NCBI GenBank assembly: GCA_963836085.1
Contig: CAWIHT010000013.1
Span: forward strand, 1 to 64,000
Direction of reading: 5' to 3'
Source: JAHEEL01 sp963836085
GTDB taxonomy: Bacteria; Actinomycetota; Acidimicrobiia; Spongiisociales; UBA5794
Length of the DNA stretch: 64,000 nucleotides
Below are positions 33,918 to 41,934 of this stretch, in pieces. Below the pieces are notes generated by a model, which was not told the origin of the DNA, did not search any database, and saw only the letters and a list, made by a program, of their open reading frames with translations. Both the position numbers and the translations under genes were made by a program. The stretch's first letter is position 1. The number at the start of each line of letters is the position of its first letter.

Positions 33918-36224
33918 ATGACCGCCGTGATACTCAATGCCGGGGCGACGGGAATCGCGCCGCCGTTGACCGAGCACGAGATCCTGGTGCTGTTGGTGCA
34001 GTTGGTGTTGCTGATCGGCACGGCCCGGATCCTGGGCGGTCTGTTCAAGCGCATGGGTCAGCCCGCCGTGGTTGGGGAGCTGCTGGCTGGTGTGCTCCTG
34101 GGTCCGACCCTCTTCGGCCGACTTGCCCCGGATGCCTACGCGTGGGTCTTCGCTGATGACATCGTGCAAGCCGTCGTGTTCGGGCTTGCGTGGATTGGCG
34201 TGATCCTGCTGCTCGTCGTGATCGGGTACGAGACCGACCTTGCCATCATCGCCCGGTTCCGCAAGGCTGCTGGGTGGGTGTCTGCGGGTGGCTTCGTCAT
34301 CCCCATGGCGGTGATGGGCGGACTGGCCCTGCTGGTCCCCGAGAGCTTCGTCGGGGAGGGAACGAGCCGACAGCTGTTCGCCGGCTTCTTCGCGCTCGCG
34401 CTCTCGGTGTCTGCACTCCCGGTCGTGGGACGGATTCTCCATGACCTCGGTCTGTTGCGTCGAAACTTCGGCCAGATCACGCTTGCGGCCGGTATGGCGA
34501 TGGACGCGGTCGGATGGCTGATGCTGGCGGCGTTGACGGGGATCGCTCTCGACGGCTTCCGTGCCGACCTCCTGGCCCGTTCGTTCGGCGGCCTGGTCGT
34601 GTTCCTCGCGATTGCGGTCACGGCGGGACGATGGCTGCTCGATCGAGTGATGCGGTATGTCCTCGACCGCGGATCCAGCGTTACCGCAGCGCTCACCGTG
34701 GCCGTGCTGGCAGCCTTCATCGGCGGGATTGTGACGCAGGTGCTGCAGCTTGAGGCCATTCTCGGTGCCTTCCTGGTCGGCATTCTGCTGGCATCGACTC
34801 GCCATCAGTTGCCAGAGGTGCGCCGGACCCTCGAGGTCGTGACCGCCGCCCTGTTCGCCCCGATCTTCTTCGCATTTAGCGGGCTCCGTGTGGACCTCGG
34901 TCTCCTTGGGGCCGCACCGGAGCTCATCTGGACGATCGCTCTCGTGGTGGCTGCGATTGCGGCCAAGATGCTTGGTACCGTCGTCGGCGCTCGTGTGGCC
35001 GGGGTGCGGGGTCGCGAGGCCCTGGCTCTGGGCGCCGGACTGTCCGCCTTGGGGGCGATGGGGATCGTGGTGGCGCTGGTCGCACTCAACGTGGGTGTCG
35101 TGAGCGTCACCGGATACACGGTGCTGGTGGTCGCAGCGATCACAACCTCGATGGCAGCTCCGCAGTTCCTGCGTTGGGTCGTGCATGGCTGGGAGGTTCC
35201 CCCAGAGGAAGCTGCCCGTCTCGAACGCGAAGCGGTCCGCTCGACGTCGGAGATTCTGGGGACTCGCCGCATTCTGCTCCCAACCCGCGGCGGCGACAAC
35301 ACCCGATATGCGGCCCAGGTTCTCGCCAGGGCGTTCGACGACCCCGATGTGACCGTTCTCGCCATTGACACTCCCGCCCGCCGTTCGATCTTCGGCCGCC
35401 GCCGCGCTGGATCCCAAGCGGATCCCAGCAACGTTGACCTCGGCCTCGGCTCAATCAGACATCGCGTGGTCCGAATGAAGTCGCGGGACCCCGCAGCCGC
35501 GATTGCCCGAGAGGCATCCCTCGGCTACGACCTTCTGCTCGTAGGCGCCTCCGCCGACGATCGTGGGTCGGCCGGGCTGTTCTCGACAACGGTCGATCGG
35601 ATTCTCTCGCTGGTCGACATCCCGACGGTTGTCATGCGCCTGCCTTCCGGACCCGCCGTCGCCGAGCATCCGAATCGGGTGCTCCTCCCGGTCGTTGCGA
35701 GTCGATCGTCACGGGCCGCCGAGGAAATGGCGTATGCCGTGATTCAGGAGAGCGGCGGGATCGCCGTCGCCGTTCATATTCTCAACCGCCCCTCCGACCA
35801 GGGCATCCTGTTCGACGACGTCACCGGGAGCGCTGCCTTCGACACGGCCGAGGCTGTGACAGCGAACGCGGTGGCCTTCGGTGAGCGTCTCGGCGTGACG
35901 GTGGAGGGTTCGGTCCGCGTCGCCTCCAACGCCGAAGCCGAGATCGTCGAACTGGCAAACGGGGGAGGGTTCGACCTCCTGGTCGTCGGCGCGTCCAACC
36001 GACCCCTCACCGACCGCCCTTTTCTTGGTCATCGGGTCCACTACATCCTCGAACACACCGAGATTCCAGTTGCAATCGTCGCACTCCCCAGTCGTTCCAG
36101 CACTCCTGTTCCGAGAGAGGACGCCCGCGTGGGGGCGAACGGAGCATCACCGGCGACCGACATGCCGGCAACACCCGACGTATCTAACATGCAATCGCGG
36201 TCGGGTTTCACGAGGGCGGAGTAG
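33918..36224 (+). CDS. Cation/proton antiporter (CPA2 type) fused to two Usp domains
   Basis: A 768-residue membrane protein. The first 400 residues form about 12 transmembrane helices of the Na+/H+ exchanger (PF00999) fold: MGQPAVVGELLAGVLLGP at the second helix, then SVSALPVVGRILHDLGLL and an ITLAAGMAMDAVGWLML helix with the conserved Asp. CPA2 proteins exchange K+ or Na+ for protons. Two universal-stress domains follow in the cytoplasm; the first contains LLVGASADDRGSAGLFSTTV and the second LLVVGASNRPLTDRPFLGH. These may bind nucleotides and gate transport. The ATG at 33918 follows GAAGGTG. Its stop lies 4 bases before a HTH gene. The divergent Usp-CBS gene shares its promoter region. Confidence 0.87.
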   Translation: MTAVILNAGATGIAPPLTEHEILVLLVQLVLLIGTARILGGLFKRMGQPAVVGELLAGVLLGPTLFGRLAPDAYAWVFADDIVQAVVFGLAWIGVILLLVVIGYETDLAIIARFRKAAGWVSAGGFVIPMAVMGGLALLVPESFVGEGTSRQLFAGFFALALSVSALPVVGRILHDLGLLRRNFGQITLAAGMAMDAVGWLMLAALTGIALDGFRADLLARSFGGLVVFLAIAVTAGRWLLDRVMRYVLDRGSSVTAALTVAVLAAFIGGIVTQVLQLEAILGAFLVGILLASTRHQLPEVRRTLEVVTAALFAPIFFAFSGLRVDLGLLGAAPELIWTIALVVAAIAAKMLGTVVGARVAGVRGREALALGAGLSALGAMGIVVALVALNVGVVSVTGYTVLVVAAITTSMAAPQFLRWVVHGWEVPPEEAARLEREAVRSTSEILGTRRILLPTRGGDNTRYAAQVLARAFDDPDVTVLAIDTPARRSIFGRRRAGSQADPSNVDLGLGSIRHRVVRMKSRDPAAAIAREASLGYDLLLVGASADDRGSAGLFSTTVDRILSLVDIPTVVMRLPSGPAVAEHPNRVLLPVVASRSSRAAEEMAYAVIQESGGIAVAVHILNRPSDQGILFDDVTGSAAFDTAEAVTANAVAFGERLGVTVEGSVRVASNAEAEIVELANGGGFDLLVVGASNRPLTDRPFLGHRVHYILEHTEIPVAIVALPSRSSTPVPREDARVGANGASPATDMPATPDVSNMQSRSGFTRAE

Positions 36225-36228
36225 ACCA

Positions 36229-36549
36229 TTGACCACCGAGCATCGACGTACATGGACGTTCCTCACGAACCACGCCAGGGTGCTGATCCTCATTGCGGGG
36301 GCTCCCAGCATCCGGCTTCGAGATATCGCGGCCCAGGTGGGCATCACCGAGCGTGCCGCGCAGCGGATCGTTGGTGACTTGGAGGTCGACGGGTACCTCT
36401 CACACGAGAAGGAAGGGCGGCGCAACCGCTACAGCCTCCATCCCGAGGCACACCTGCGGCACCCGCTCGAGAACGAGATCGAGATCGGTCAGTTCGTCGA
36501 GTTCATCTCGAGCCGCGGTTCGACTGCGAAGCCGAACAAGGCCGTCTGA
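36229..36549 (+). CDS. Small winged-helix regulator coupled to the antiporter
   Basis: A 106-residue single-domain regulator of the MarR/ArsR-like winged-helix type. IRLRDIAAQVGITERAAQRI is the HTH, DLEVDGYLSHEKEGRRNRYS the wing. It starts with TTG at 36229, preceded by GGAG seven bases upstream, and lies 4 bases after the antiporter stop, so it is co-translated. No metal-binding Cys motif is visible. It may sense the antiporter state or act as regulator of the divergent promoter region, where palindromes exist; this is inference. Confidence 0.82.
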   Translation: MTTEHRRTWTFLTNHARVLILIAGAPSIRLRDIAAQVGITERAAQRIVGDLEVDGYLSHEKEGRRNRYSLHPEAHLRHPLENEIEIGQFVEFISSRGSTAKPNKAV

Positions 36550-36567
36550 TTCGCCTGCCGAGCCGCG

Positions 36568-37428
36568 CTAGGGGTCGAGGGTCGGTCGGCCCGGCGCCGA
36601 TATCCCAACCAGTTCGATCGCACCTCTCCCCGACTCTTTGGCGCGGTAGAGGGCCTGGTCTGCGTAGCGAAGGGCGTCGCTCAGGTCACCTCCGGCGACG
36701 AGGACGACACCGATCGAGCAACCGATTGGCCCACTGTCGTCGTCGAGGAGCACCGCCTGGAAGCGTTCGAGCGCCACGAGAGCCGATGTCTCGTTCACAT
36801 CGGGGAGGAGCAGCGCGAACTCGTCACCGCCCACGCGTGCAGCAACATCGGCGGAACGGAGGATTCGACCGGTGGCGGCAGCGATGCGGCAGAGCGCGCG
36901 ATCCCCGGCCGCGTGGCCCTGCCGATCGTTGATGAGTTTGAAGTCGTCGATGTCGATAACGGCCAGGGCAAGGGGAGAGCGCCGACGCTCGGCTCTGGCC
37001 AATTCGCGGTGAGCCAATTCCTCGAAGCTGCGCCGATTGGGTAGGCCGGTCAAAGCGTCGGTGCGAGCCAGGCTCGTCTGGTATTCGATCGCCCCCTGGA
37101 GTCGTTCAATCAGGAGCGAGACGAGGCTGAAGAATCCGAAGCGCACGGCCGCGTTCCAGAACGGAATGAGCGGGTTGCTGTACGTGGCTTCTGATCCCAG
37201 ATTGACCGCCAACCAGGCCAGGGCGGCGATCACGGCCGCGACTTGACCTGCCGCTCCCCTCCACCGCAGCGAGACCAGCGTCACGGGAACGAGATAGAGC
37301 AATGACAGTGAGAGTTCCGAGCCGGTGGCCTTGTCGAGCGCGGCGACGAGCGCAAACAAGACGACCACGATGAAGGTCGCCGGGGCTGGAGCCAAAGACT
37401 GAAAACGTTTGATGACGGCGCGTTCCAT
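36568..37428 (-). CDS. Membrane-bound diguanylate cyclase
   Basis: A 286-residue GGDEF protein that makes cyclic di-GMP from two GTP. The N-terminal 120 residues contain four to five transmembrane helices. The GGDEF domain (about 125-280) has TDALTGLPNRRSFEELAHRE, IDIDDFKLINDRQGH with the metal-binding Asp, and RVGGDEFALLLPD. RSAD lies five residues before GGDEF, which is the classic inhibitory I-site (RxxD), so product feedback is expected. No sensor domain other than the membrane part is seen. ATG 37428 directly follows GGTGGAG; TTG 37437 and GTG 37434 are alternatives. It is convergent with the small regulator gene. Confidence 0.9.
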   Translation of the reverse strand: MERAVIKRFQSLAPAPATFIVVVLFALVAALDKATGSELSLSLLYLVPVTLVSLRWRGAAGQVAAVIAALAWLAVNLGSEATYSNPLIPFWNAAVRFGFFSLVSLLIERLQGAIEYQTSLARTDALTGLPNRRSFEELAHRELARAERRRSPLALAVIDIDDFKLINDRQGHAAGDRALCRIAAATGRILRSADVAARVGGDEFALLLPDVNETSALVALERFQAVLLDDDSGPIGCSIGVVLVAGGDLSDALRYADQALYRAKESGRGAIELVGISAPGRPTLDP

Positions 37429-37599
37429 CTCCACCAACGCTAGGCGATGCTGCGGCCGGGTTTGTGTGATTCTCGGGACTCGGCCGATCTCACCTGAGGT
37501 CCCTGACGGGCAACTGCTCGTGGAGTGACGCGGCCTCCCGGCTCAGCCTGCCGGGCCGAGCTTCGCCGGAGCCAGCATCCGAGTCCGCTCGGTGTCTCT

Positions 37600-37875
37600 T
37601 CAGAACCGACCGACGATGGCGGCGAGAATCATCACCGCCAAGAAAGCAACAAAGATGATGAAGAGCGGGTGCCTCCAGAGCACCGTACTGGATGACAGTT
37701 GGGACGTGATCACGTTGTCTTCATCGTCGACGGCGACGAGCAGCCGGCGATTCTTCGGCGGGAGTTGAACCGAGCAGAATGGGCAGTCCGCTCCGGTCTC
37801 GCGGTCTTCTCGTTGAATTGACTGTTGACCGATGGGACAGGACGCCTGTCCATGGGCAATGACCCTGGTCGCCAC
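37600..37875 (-). CDS. Small tail-anchored protein with Cys motif
   Basis: A 91-residue protein. Near the N-terminus ASCPIGQQ, then DCPFCSVQLPPKNRR form a likely zinc-ribbon-like unit with three or four cysteines. The C-terminal 25 residues, LFIIFVAFLAVMILAAIVG, make one membrane helix, so the protein should be anchored with the Cys region in the cytoplasm. GTG 37875 has AAGGGAG 8 bases before it. Function is unknown. It is divergent from the pentapeptide-repeat gene. Confidence 0.75.
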   Translation of the reverse strand: MATRVIAHGQASCPIGQQSIQREDRETGADCPFCSVQLPPKNRRLLVAVDDEDNVITSQLSSSTVLWRHPLFIIFVAFLAVMILAAIVGRF

Positions 37876-37969
37876 GCGGTGCGTCTCCCTTCATCGTCTT
37901 CAGAAGGCTAGTTGTGACACCGGAGGATGCTCGTCCGCTCTCTCAGGTGTGGCCGTCCCGGGTCGCTGC

Positions 37970-37999
37970 TTGAGGGTTCCAACCCCGGGAACCTACGAT
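37970..37999 (+). promoter_or_regulatory. Promoter of a leaderless gene
   Basis: -35 TTGAGG (37970-37975), an 18-base spacer and -10 TACGAT (37994-37999). The predicted transcription start, about seven bases after the -10, is the A of the ATG at 38006, and no ribosome binding site is present. Confidence 0.6.
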
Positions 38000-38005
38000 T
38001 GTCGG

Positions 38006-38686
38006 ATGGCCTACCAGTCGATTGCGGAACCGTGGGCGCGTCCACCCGAGCGCACCGACCCGGGTGTCGGCGGCACCTGGTCTGATGTGCCTGCGCTGGC
38101 TACCGATTTCGATCTCGGTGAGCTGTCATGGCAACGGTTGGACTCCGCGATGATCGACCTTGCAGGACTGGCTCGCATCGAGATCGAGCACTGTCACCTG
38201 AAGAATGTGACGTTCGCCAATGCGGAAGGTACAGAGGTCGCCCTTGCCGAGTCGATCATCGAGGGAACCGATCTGAGTCGACTCGCCATGGTCAGCGTCA
38301 CCGAGTGCCTCATCGGCGGGGCCAAGTTGGTCGGGACCAGCTTCTCCGGGAACATGATTCGTGACACCGAATTCGACGGATGTGTCTTCCGGTTCGCGAA
38401 CCTCCGAATGGGGATCCTCCAGCGGGTGGCGTTTGTCGGATGCACAATCGAGGACGTCGACGCCTACGGCGCCGACTTCGAGGACGTCTCCTTCGACGAC
38501 TCGACGATGTCCGCGTTCAGTGTCGATCAAGCCACCGCCACGCGTGTCGATCTGCGTGGCTGCGCGCTGCTGGGGCTCACCGCAATTGGGCGCCTCGATG
38601 GTTTCCTCGTCTCCGATGATCAGCTGTTCGCTCTCGCTCCACAGCTCGCTGAAGCGGCGGGGTTGACAATCGAAGCGGGGGCGTGA
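38006..38686 (+). CDS. Pentapeptide-repeat protein
   Basis: A 226-residue protein. After a 50-residue N-terminus, residues about 55-200 show A(D/N)LxX-type five-residue steps, for instance CHLKNVTFANAEGTEVA, GANL-like KLVGTSFSGNMIRDTEFDGC and ANLRMGILQRVAFVGCTIED. This makes a right-handed quadrilateral beta-helix, as in gyrase-protecting proteins such as MfpA/Qnr, but the family is broad. The C-terminal 30 residues (DGFLVSDDQLFALAPQLAEA) are helical. The gene appears leaderless, from a good promoter directly upstream. A role in quinolone tolerance is possible but not supported by any specific motif. Confidence 0.85.
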   Translation: MAYQSIAEPWARPPERTDPGVGGTWSDVPALATDFDLGELSWQRLDSAMIDLAGLARIEIEHCHLKNVTFANAEGTEVALAESIIEGTDLSRLAMVSVTECLIGGAKLVGTSFSGNMIRDTEFDGCVFRFANLRMGILQRVAFVGCTIEDVDAYGADFEDVSFDDSTMSAFSVDQATATRVDLRGCALLGLTAIGRLDGFLVSDDQLFALAPQLAEAAGLTIEAGA

Positions 38687-38890
38687 CCGGCACCCACCGG
38701 CAGGCTCGATGAGACCGTCGGGCATTCCGTGACTCGGCTTCGATCGACCGTCCGATCGCATACCCACTCTGCAGCCTGGCGCGGTATCAGGGTTCATCAG
38801 GGTCGACATAGGGGGATACCCGATACCGCACAGCGCGGCCAGATCGCATGATGGGGTCATCAAACAAGTCTCGAAAGGAGATGACATCTG

Positions 38891-39265
38891 ATGACAACCA
38901 CGCAACCAACCACCGTCGCTCCCGCATCAACCATCAGCGGTGAAGCAAAGGGGTGGGCGGCCCTGAGCCACCTCTCGGCCTTCGTGATGTTCCTCGGCGT
39001 TCCGTCCCTCGTCGGGCCGTTCGTGGCCTGGATCTGGAAGCGAGACCTTCCGTATGTCGACGAGCAGGGAAAGGAGGCGTTGAACTTCAATATCTCGTTC
39101 CTGATCTACGGGCTCGTCTCGGCGCTTCTGATCCTCGCCCTGGTCGGCATCGTGCTCCTCCCGATCGTCTTCGTCACCTGGTTCGTCCTGGTGATCGTGG
39201 CGGCCGTGAAGGCATCCGCAGGGGAGGACTACCGGTACCCGCTCACGATCCGCTTCATTCGCTGA
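38891..39265 (+). CDS. DUF4870 (Tic20-like) membrane protein
   Basis: A 124-residue membrane protein with three or four helices. After a Thr-rich start, EAKGWAALSHLSAFVMFLG is the first helix motif of DUF4870, then PFVAWIWKRDLPYVDEQGKE and ALNFNISFLIYG, both typical. The final part ends AGEDYRYPLTIRFIR, also a family hallmark. Function is unknown. A strong site, GAAAGGAG, lies 9 bases before the ATG, which suggests high expression, and a perfect 16-base-pair hairpin follows the gene. Confidence 0.9.
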   Translation: MTTTQPTTVAPASTISGEAKGWAALSHLSAFVMFLGVPSLVGPFVAWIWKRDLPYVDEQGKEALNFNISFLIYGLVSALLILALVGIVLLPIVFVTWFVLVIVAAVKASAGEDYRYPLTIRFIR

Positions 39266-39290
39266 CCACAAGAACAACATCGAATCGTCA

Positions 39291-39325
39291 CACGAACCCC
39301 GGGAGCGCCGCTCCCGGGGTTCGTG
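39291..39325 (+). terminator. Hairpin terminator, 16-bp perfect stem
   Basis: CACGAACCCCGGGAGC and its exact complement flank a 3-base loop (GCC), 25 bases after the DUF4870 stop. There is no clear T-run, as is usual in high-GC actinobacteria. It can act in both directions. Confidence 0.85.
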
Positions 39326-39379
39326 CGTCTCTGGTGTCTCCCAGCCGGGGCCCAGACCGCGTCACCGAGATACCTCGAT

Positions 39380-39613
39380 TCAAACGGAGGCGTGCACGCT
39401 CGTTCGTGCACGCTCGACGATGAAGTCGACGAGATTGGCGAAGGGGTCGAACCCGATGACCGTCGGGGCGTCCGCAATGAAGTTCGAAAGAGCGTTGATG
39501 CCGTAGAAGCTCGCCTCGCCCGTCCTCTCGAACGGTTGCGTCGTCAGAAGCGTTGGCGACGGGTCGCTCCCGGCTTCGGGTGGACCGCCCGAGTGCTCAT
39601 ACAGGCGCACCAC
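39380..39613 (-). CDS. Short frame, possible C-terminal fragment
   Basis: A 77-residue frame opening RLYEHSGGPPEAGSDP and ending NLVDFIVERARTSVHASV, with protein-like composition and normal codon use. No family was recognised and the start (GTG) has no ribosome binding site. It could be a small protein or the tail of a lost gene. It lies between a terminator and the TetR gene, on the opposite strand. Confidence 0.3.
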   Translation of the reverse strand: MVRLYEHSGGPPEAGSDPSPTLLTTQPFERTGEASFYGINALSNFIADAPTVIGFDPFANLVDFIVERARTSVHASV

Positions 39614-39768
39614 GACAGTTCCGTGACCACCACCGTTTCAACCATACCGATGCAACTCGACGGTGGAGCGGTCGATTCCGCACCAGGAGCGTCGGCCGCA
39701 GAGGTCGGTTGCAACCGGAGGAGACGACGGATCTGGCGTGTACCAAACCAGAGACTCCAGAAACCGAG

Positions 39769-39792
39769 TTACCAAACGGGACAGTATGGTAA
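39769..39792. promoter_or_regulatory. Inverted repeat upstream of TetR
   Basis: TTACCA and TGGTAA flank 12 bases just before the TetR start. A second TACCAAAC copy lies at 39741-39748. They fit an auto-repressor site overlapping the promoter. Confidence 0.6.
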
Positions 39793-39802
39793 AGTATTGA
39801 CC

Positions 39803-40432
39803 ATGATGAAGACCCAGGCCCCAGTGAGCCCCCGCCGAGGACGCCCGCGCGACCCGGCGGTCGATCGAGCAATCCTCGAATCGGCCCGCGAGGTCCTGGC
39901 GCGGCGAGGCTTCACCGGCACGTCGATGGATGAGATCGCCCGAACGGCCGGCGTCGGCAAGGACACGCTGTACCGGAGGTGGAAGTCGAAGGAACTGCTC
40001 GTGCAGCATCTCCTCACCGTGCTCGCCGCCGAGACCGACCCGGTGCCCGCAGACGACGATCCGAGGTATGCGCTTTTCGTGTTCCTCCAGGACGTCGTGC
40101 GCCTGAACACACGCTCCGACTTCGGTGCGATCCTGGCTGGAATCGTCGGCGAATCGGCGCGGAATCCGGGGTTGGCCGCAGCATTCCACCAGTTCTGGGG
40201 CGAGCGACGCCGCATTGCCGGCGACCTTGTGCGTCGGATCATCAACGCGCGGACCTCGAACCAAGAGATCGAGCGGCTCCTGGATCACGTCCTCGGTCCC
40301 ATCTACTACCGCCTCCTCCTCTCCGGCGACCCCATCGACGACGAGTACCTCTGGGACCTGGTCATTGCTCTGCCGTGGTCTGCCGATGAACCATCCAATC
40401 AAGACGAAAACACACGAAAAGAGAAGACATGA
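39803..40432 (+). CDS. TetR-family regulator
   Basis: A 209-residue TetR regulator. RRGRPRDPAVDRAILESARE leads into the HTH (about 18-62): TGTSMDEIARTAGVGKDTLY with recognition-helix ending YRRWKSKELL, typical of the TetR/AcrR subgroup. The C-terminal domain (about 75-195) resembles the TetR_C_11/AefR-like type. Its TGA overlaps the ATG of the next gene (ATGA). An inverted repeat over the promoter suggests auto-repression; the ligand is unknown. Confidence 0.87.
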   Translation: MMKTQAPVSPRRGRPRDPAVDRAILESAREVLARRGFTGTSMDEIARTAGVGKDTLYRRWKSKELLVQHLLTVLAAETDPVPADDDPRYALFVFLQDVVRLNTRSDFGAILAGIVGESARNPGLAAAFHQFWGERRRIAGDLVRRIINARTSNQEIERLLDHVLGPIYYRLLLSGDPIDDEYLWDLVIALPWSADEPSNQDENTRKEKT

Positions 40433-40857
40433 AGACACAAGAACACATCGTTGCCGTGGTCGAACCGGCCCGTGACGGCGAAGCGGCACTCGACGTTGCT
40501 CAGAAGGTCGTCAGCAGTGGAGGCCAGGCCACCGTTGTGGTCCTCATCTCCCGCAAGACCATGAGCGACGTGCGGGACTTCGCCGAGGCTGAGAGCCTCA
40601 CCGTTCCGGACGCGACCGAGATCTATTTCGAGCGCCTCGCCGAGGCCTACACCGCGATGATCGGCAGTCCCAACACGTCGGCCGTTATCACTGAGAACGC
40701 CTCCGCGGGCCGATCCGTGTTCGAACTGGCTTCACGTATTCGACCAACCTCCATCGTTGTACCCCAGCGGGTGGCGAACCAGCGCGGTTGGAGGTCATCG
40801 GTCGCCCGGTCTGCGGTCCCGGTGCTCATCACGCCGCCCGTCGCCGACGCAGCCTGA
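40429..40857 (+). CDS. Universal-stress-like protein
   Basis: A 142-residue protein with the layout of a single Usp/HUP domain: EHIVAVVEPARDGEAALDVA, VVLISRKT, then FELASRIRPTSIVVPQRVAN and SSVARSAVPVLITPP at the end. In place of the GxxGxxxxxxxGS loop it has NQRGWRSSVARS, so nucleotide binding may be weak. It overlaps the TetR gene by ATGA and is therefore co-translated and regulated by it. Confidence 0.75.
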   Translation: MKTQEHIVAVVEPARDGEAALDVAQKVVSSGGQATVVVLISRKTMSDVRDFAEAESLTVPDATEIYFERLAEAYTAMIGSPNTSAVITENASAGRSVFELASRIRPTSIVVPQRVANQRGWRSSVARSAVPVLITPPVADAA

Positions 40858-40953
40858 ATCGCGCTGCACGGAGTCGACGGGCCCGACGGCAAGCCCCCGC
40901 GTCACGAATCCCTCGCGTAGGGTGGCATCACCGGGATATGAGGGAGATTCACC

Positions 40954-41343
40954 GTGGGTTGGAAGAACGTCGTTCTGTGGGTGCTGCAATGGGTCTTTGG
41001 CATCTACTTCATTGCGATCGGGGTCATGCACTTCAGTGTCCCCGACGGTCTACCGGCAATGATGGAATGGATGTACCAACTCGACGACACCATGCACGTC
41101 GTGGCTGGGATCGCCGAGATCCTCGGAGGGGTTGGCTTGATCCTGCCCAGCGTCACCCGCATCCAGCCACAGCTGTCGGTGTATGCCGCAGCCGGACTCG
41201 TTCTGGTGATGGCTGGAGCCGTTGTCTTCCACGCCAACCGTGGCGAAGGCGCTTCGATCGCTACGAACGTGATCGTGGGGGCGCTGATGGTGTTCGTTGC
41301 GTACGGACGCTGGAAGATCGCCCCGATCCAGCCGCGTCGCTAG
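40954..41343 (+). CDS. DoxX-family membrane protein
   Basis: A 129-residue membrane protein with four helices. VLQWVFGIYFIAIGVMHF is the first, DDTMHVVAGIAEILGGVGLI the second, with two further helices at about 73-93 and 97-117. The pattern is that of DoxX-like proteins, whose roles include redox stress and quinone-linked steps, none certain here. GTG at 40954 has GGGAG about 8 bases before it. It follows the Usp-like gene by 96 bases on the same strand. Confidence 0.8.
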   Translation: MGWKNVVLWVLQWVFGIYFIAIGVMHFSVPDGLPAMMEWMYQLDDTMHVVAGIAEILGGVGLILPSVTRIQPQLSVYAAAGLVLVMAGAVVFHANRGEGASIATNVIVGALMVFVAYGRWKIAPIQPRR

Positions 41344-41517
41344 CGCTCGCTCTGGTCACCTCGGCAAGACTGCTCGTCTGTCCTGAGCCCCCTTCGGACG
41401 ATCTCCGGTCACTCGCGTCCCGCCTCAGCGTTTGGCGGCCGAAGCCGCGCCGGACGGTTCGTGTGCGTAGGATGACAAAGGAGATTTGGTGACGTAGATT
41501 CCGGGGAGAGCAACAGA

Positions 41518-41934
41518 GTGTTCAGGCTTGCGCCACGGTTCGGCGCCGTCCTCACTTCGATGGCAGCGATTGTGCTGGTATTGGCGGCGTGCACGGGTGG
41601 GAGCACCGACACCACCGGAGGGGCGCCGGGCGGCTCGGTTGCATCGACCGTCGGCACGGTCGCTCCGTCGGAGGCCGAGGGGGCAACCTCGGAGACATCG
41701 GTTGTTCCCGAACCGACAGTATCGCCGCCGACAACGGTGCCGCGAGCATCGGTCACGGAACTGGTCGTCGATCCGGAATCCGGAAACGTGACCGAGCGGA
41801 CGATTCCCGCTCCTGGGCCCACGACGTTCAACGAAGTCGTCGACTACGGCATTGATGCGGGACTCTGGGATGAGATCGAGGGTCTCGAACGCGTGCTTGG
41901 GTATGCCGTCGGCGCGGTGCCAAGAGCGCGATGA
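41518..41934 (+). CDS. Lipoprotein, probably the N-terminal part of a split gene
   Basis: A 138-residue protein whose signal ends VLVLAAC, so Cys at about 25 is lipidated. A Thr/Ser/Pro-rich linker follows, then VTELVVDPESGNVTERTIPA and GIDAGLWDEIEGLERVLGYA. It ends at TGA overlapping the next ATG (ATGA). The end of this frame (VGAVPRAR) looks abrupt and the next gene has no export signal although it has several cysteines. A single lipoprotein split by a -1 frameshift near 41900-41930 is a good alternative to two coupled genes. Function is unknown. Confidence 0.7.
   Translation: MFRLAPRFGAVLTSMAAIVLVLAACTGGSTDTTGGAPGGSVASTVGTVAPSEAEGATSETSVVPEPTVSPPTTVPRASVTELVVDPESGNVTERTIPAPGPTTFNEVVDYGIDAGLWDEIEGLERVLGYAVGAVPRAR

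Noticed and set aside
33783..35417. 544-residue minus-strand frame rich in His, Gln and Arg
   Set aside because: It is antisense to the clear antiporter gene and has typical shadow composition.
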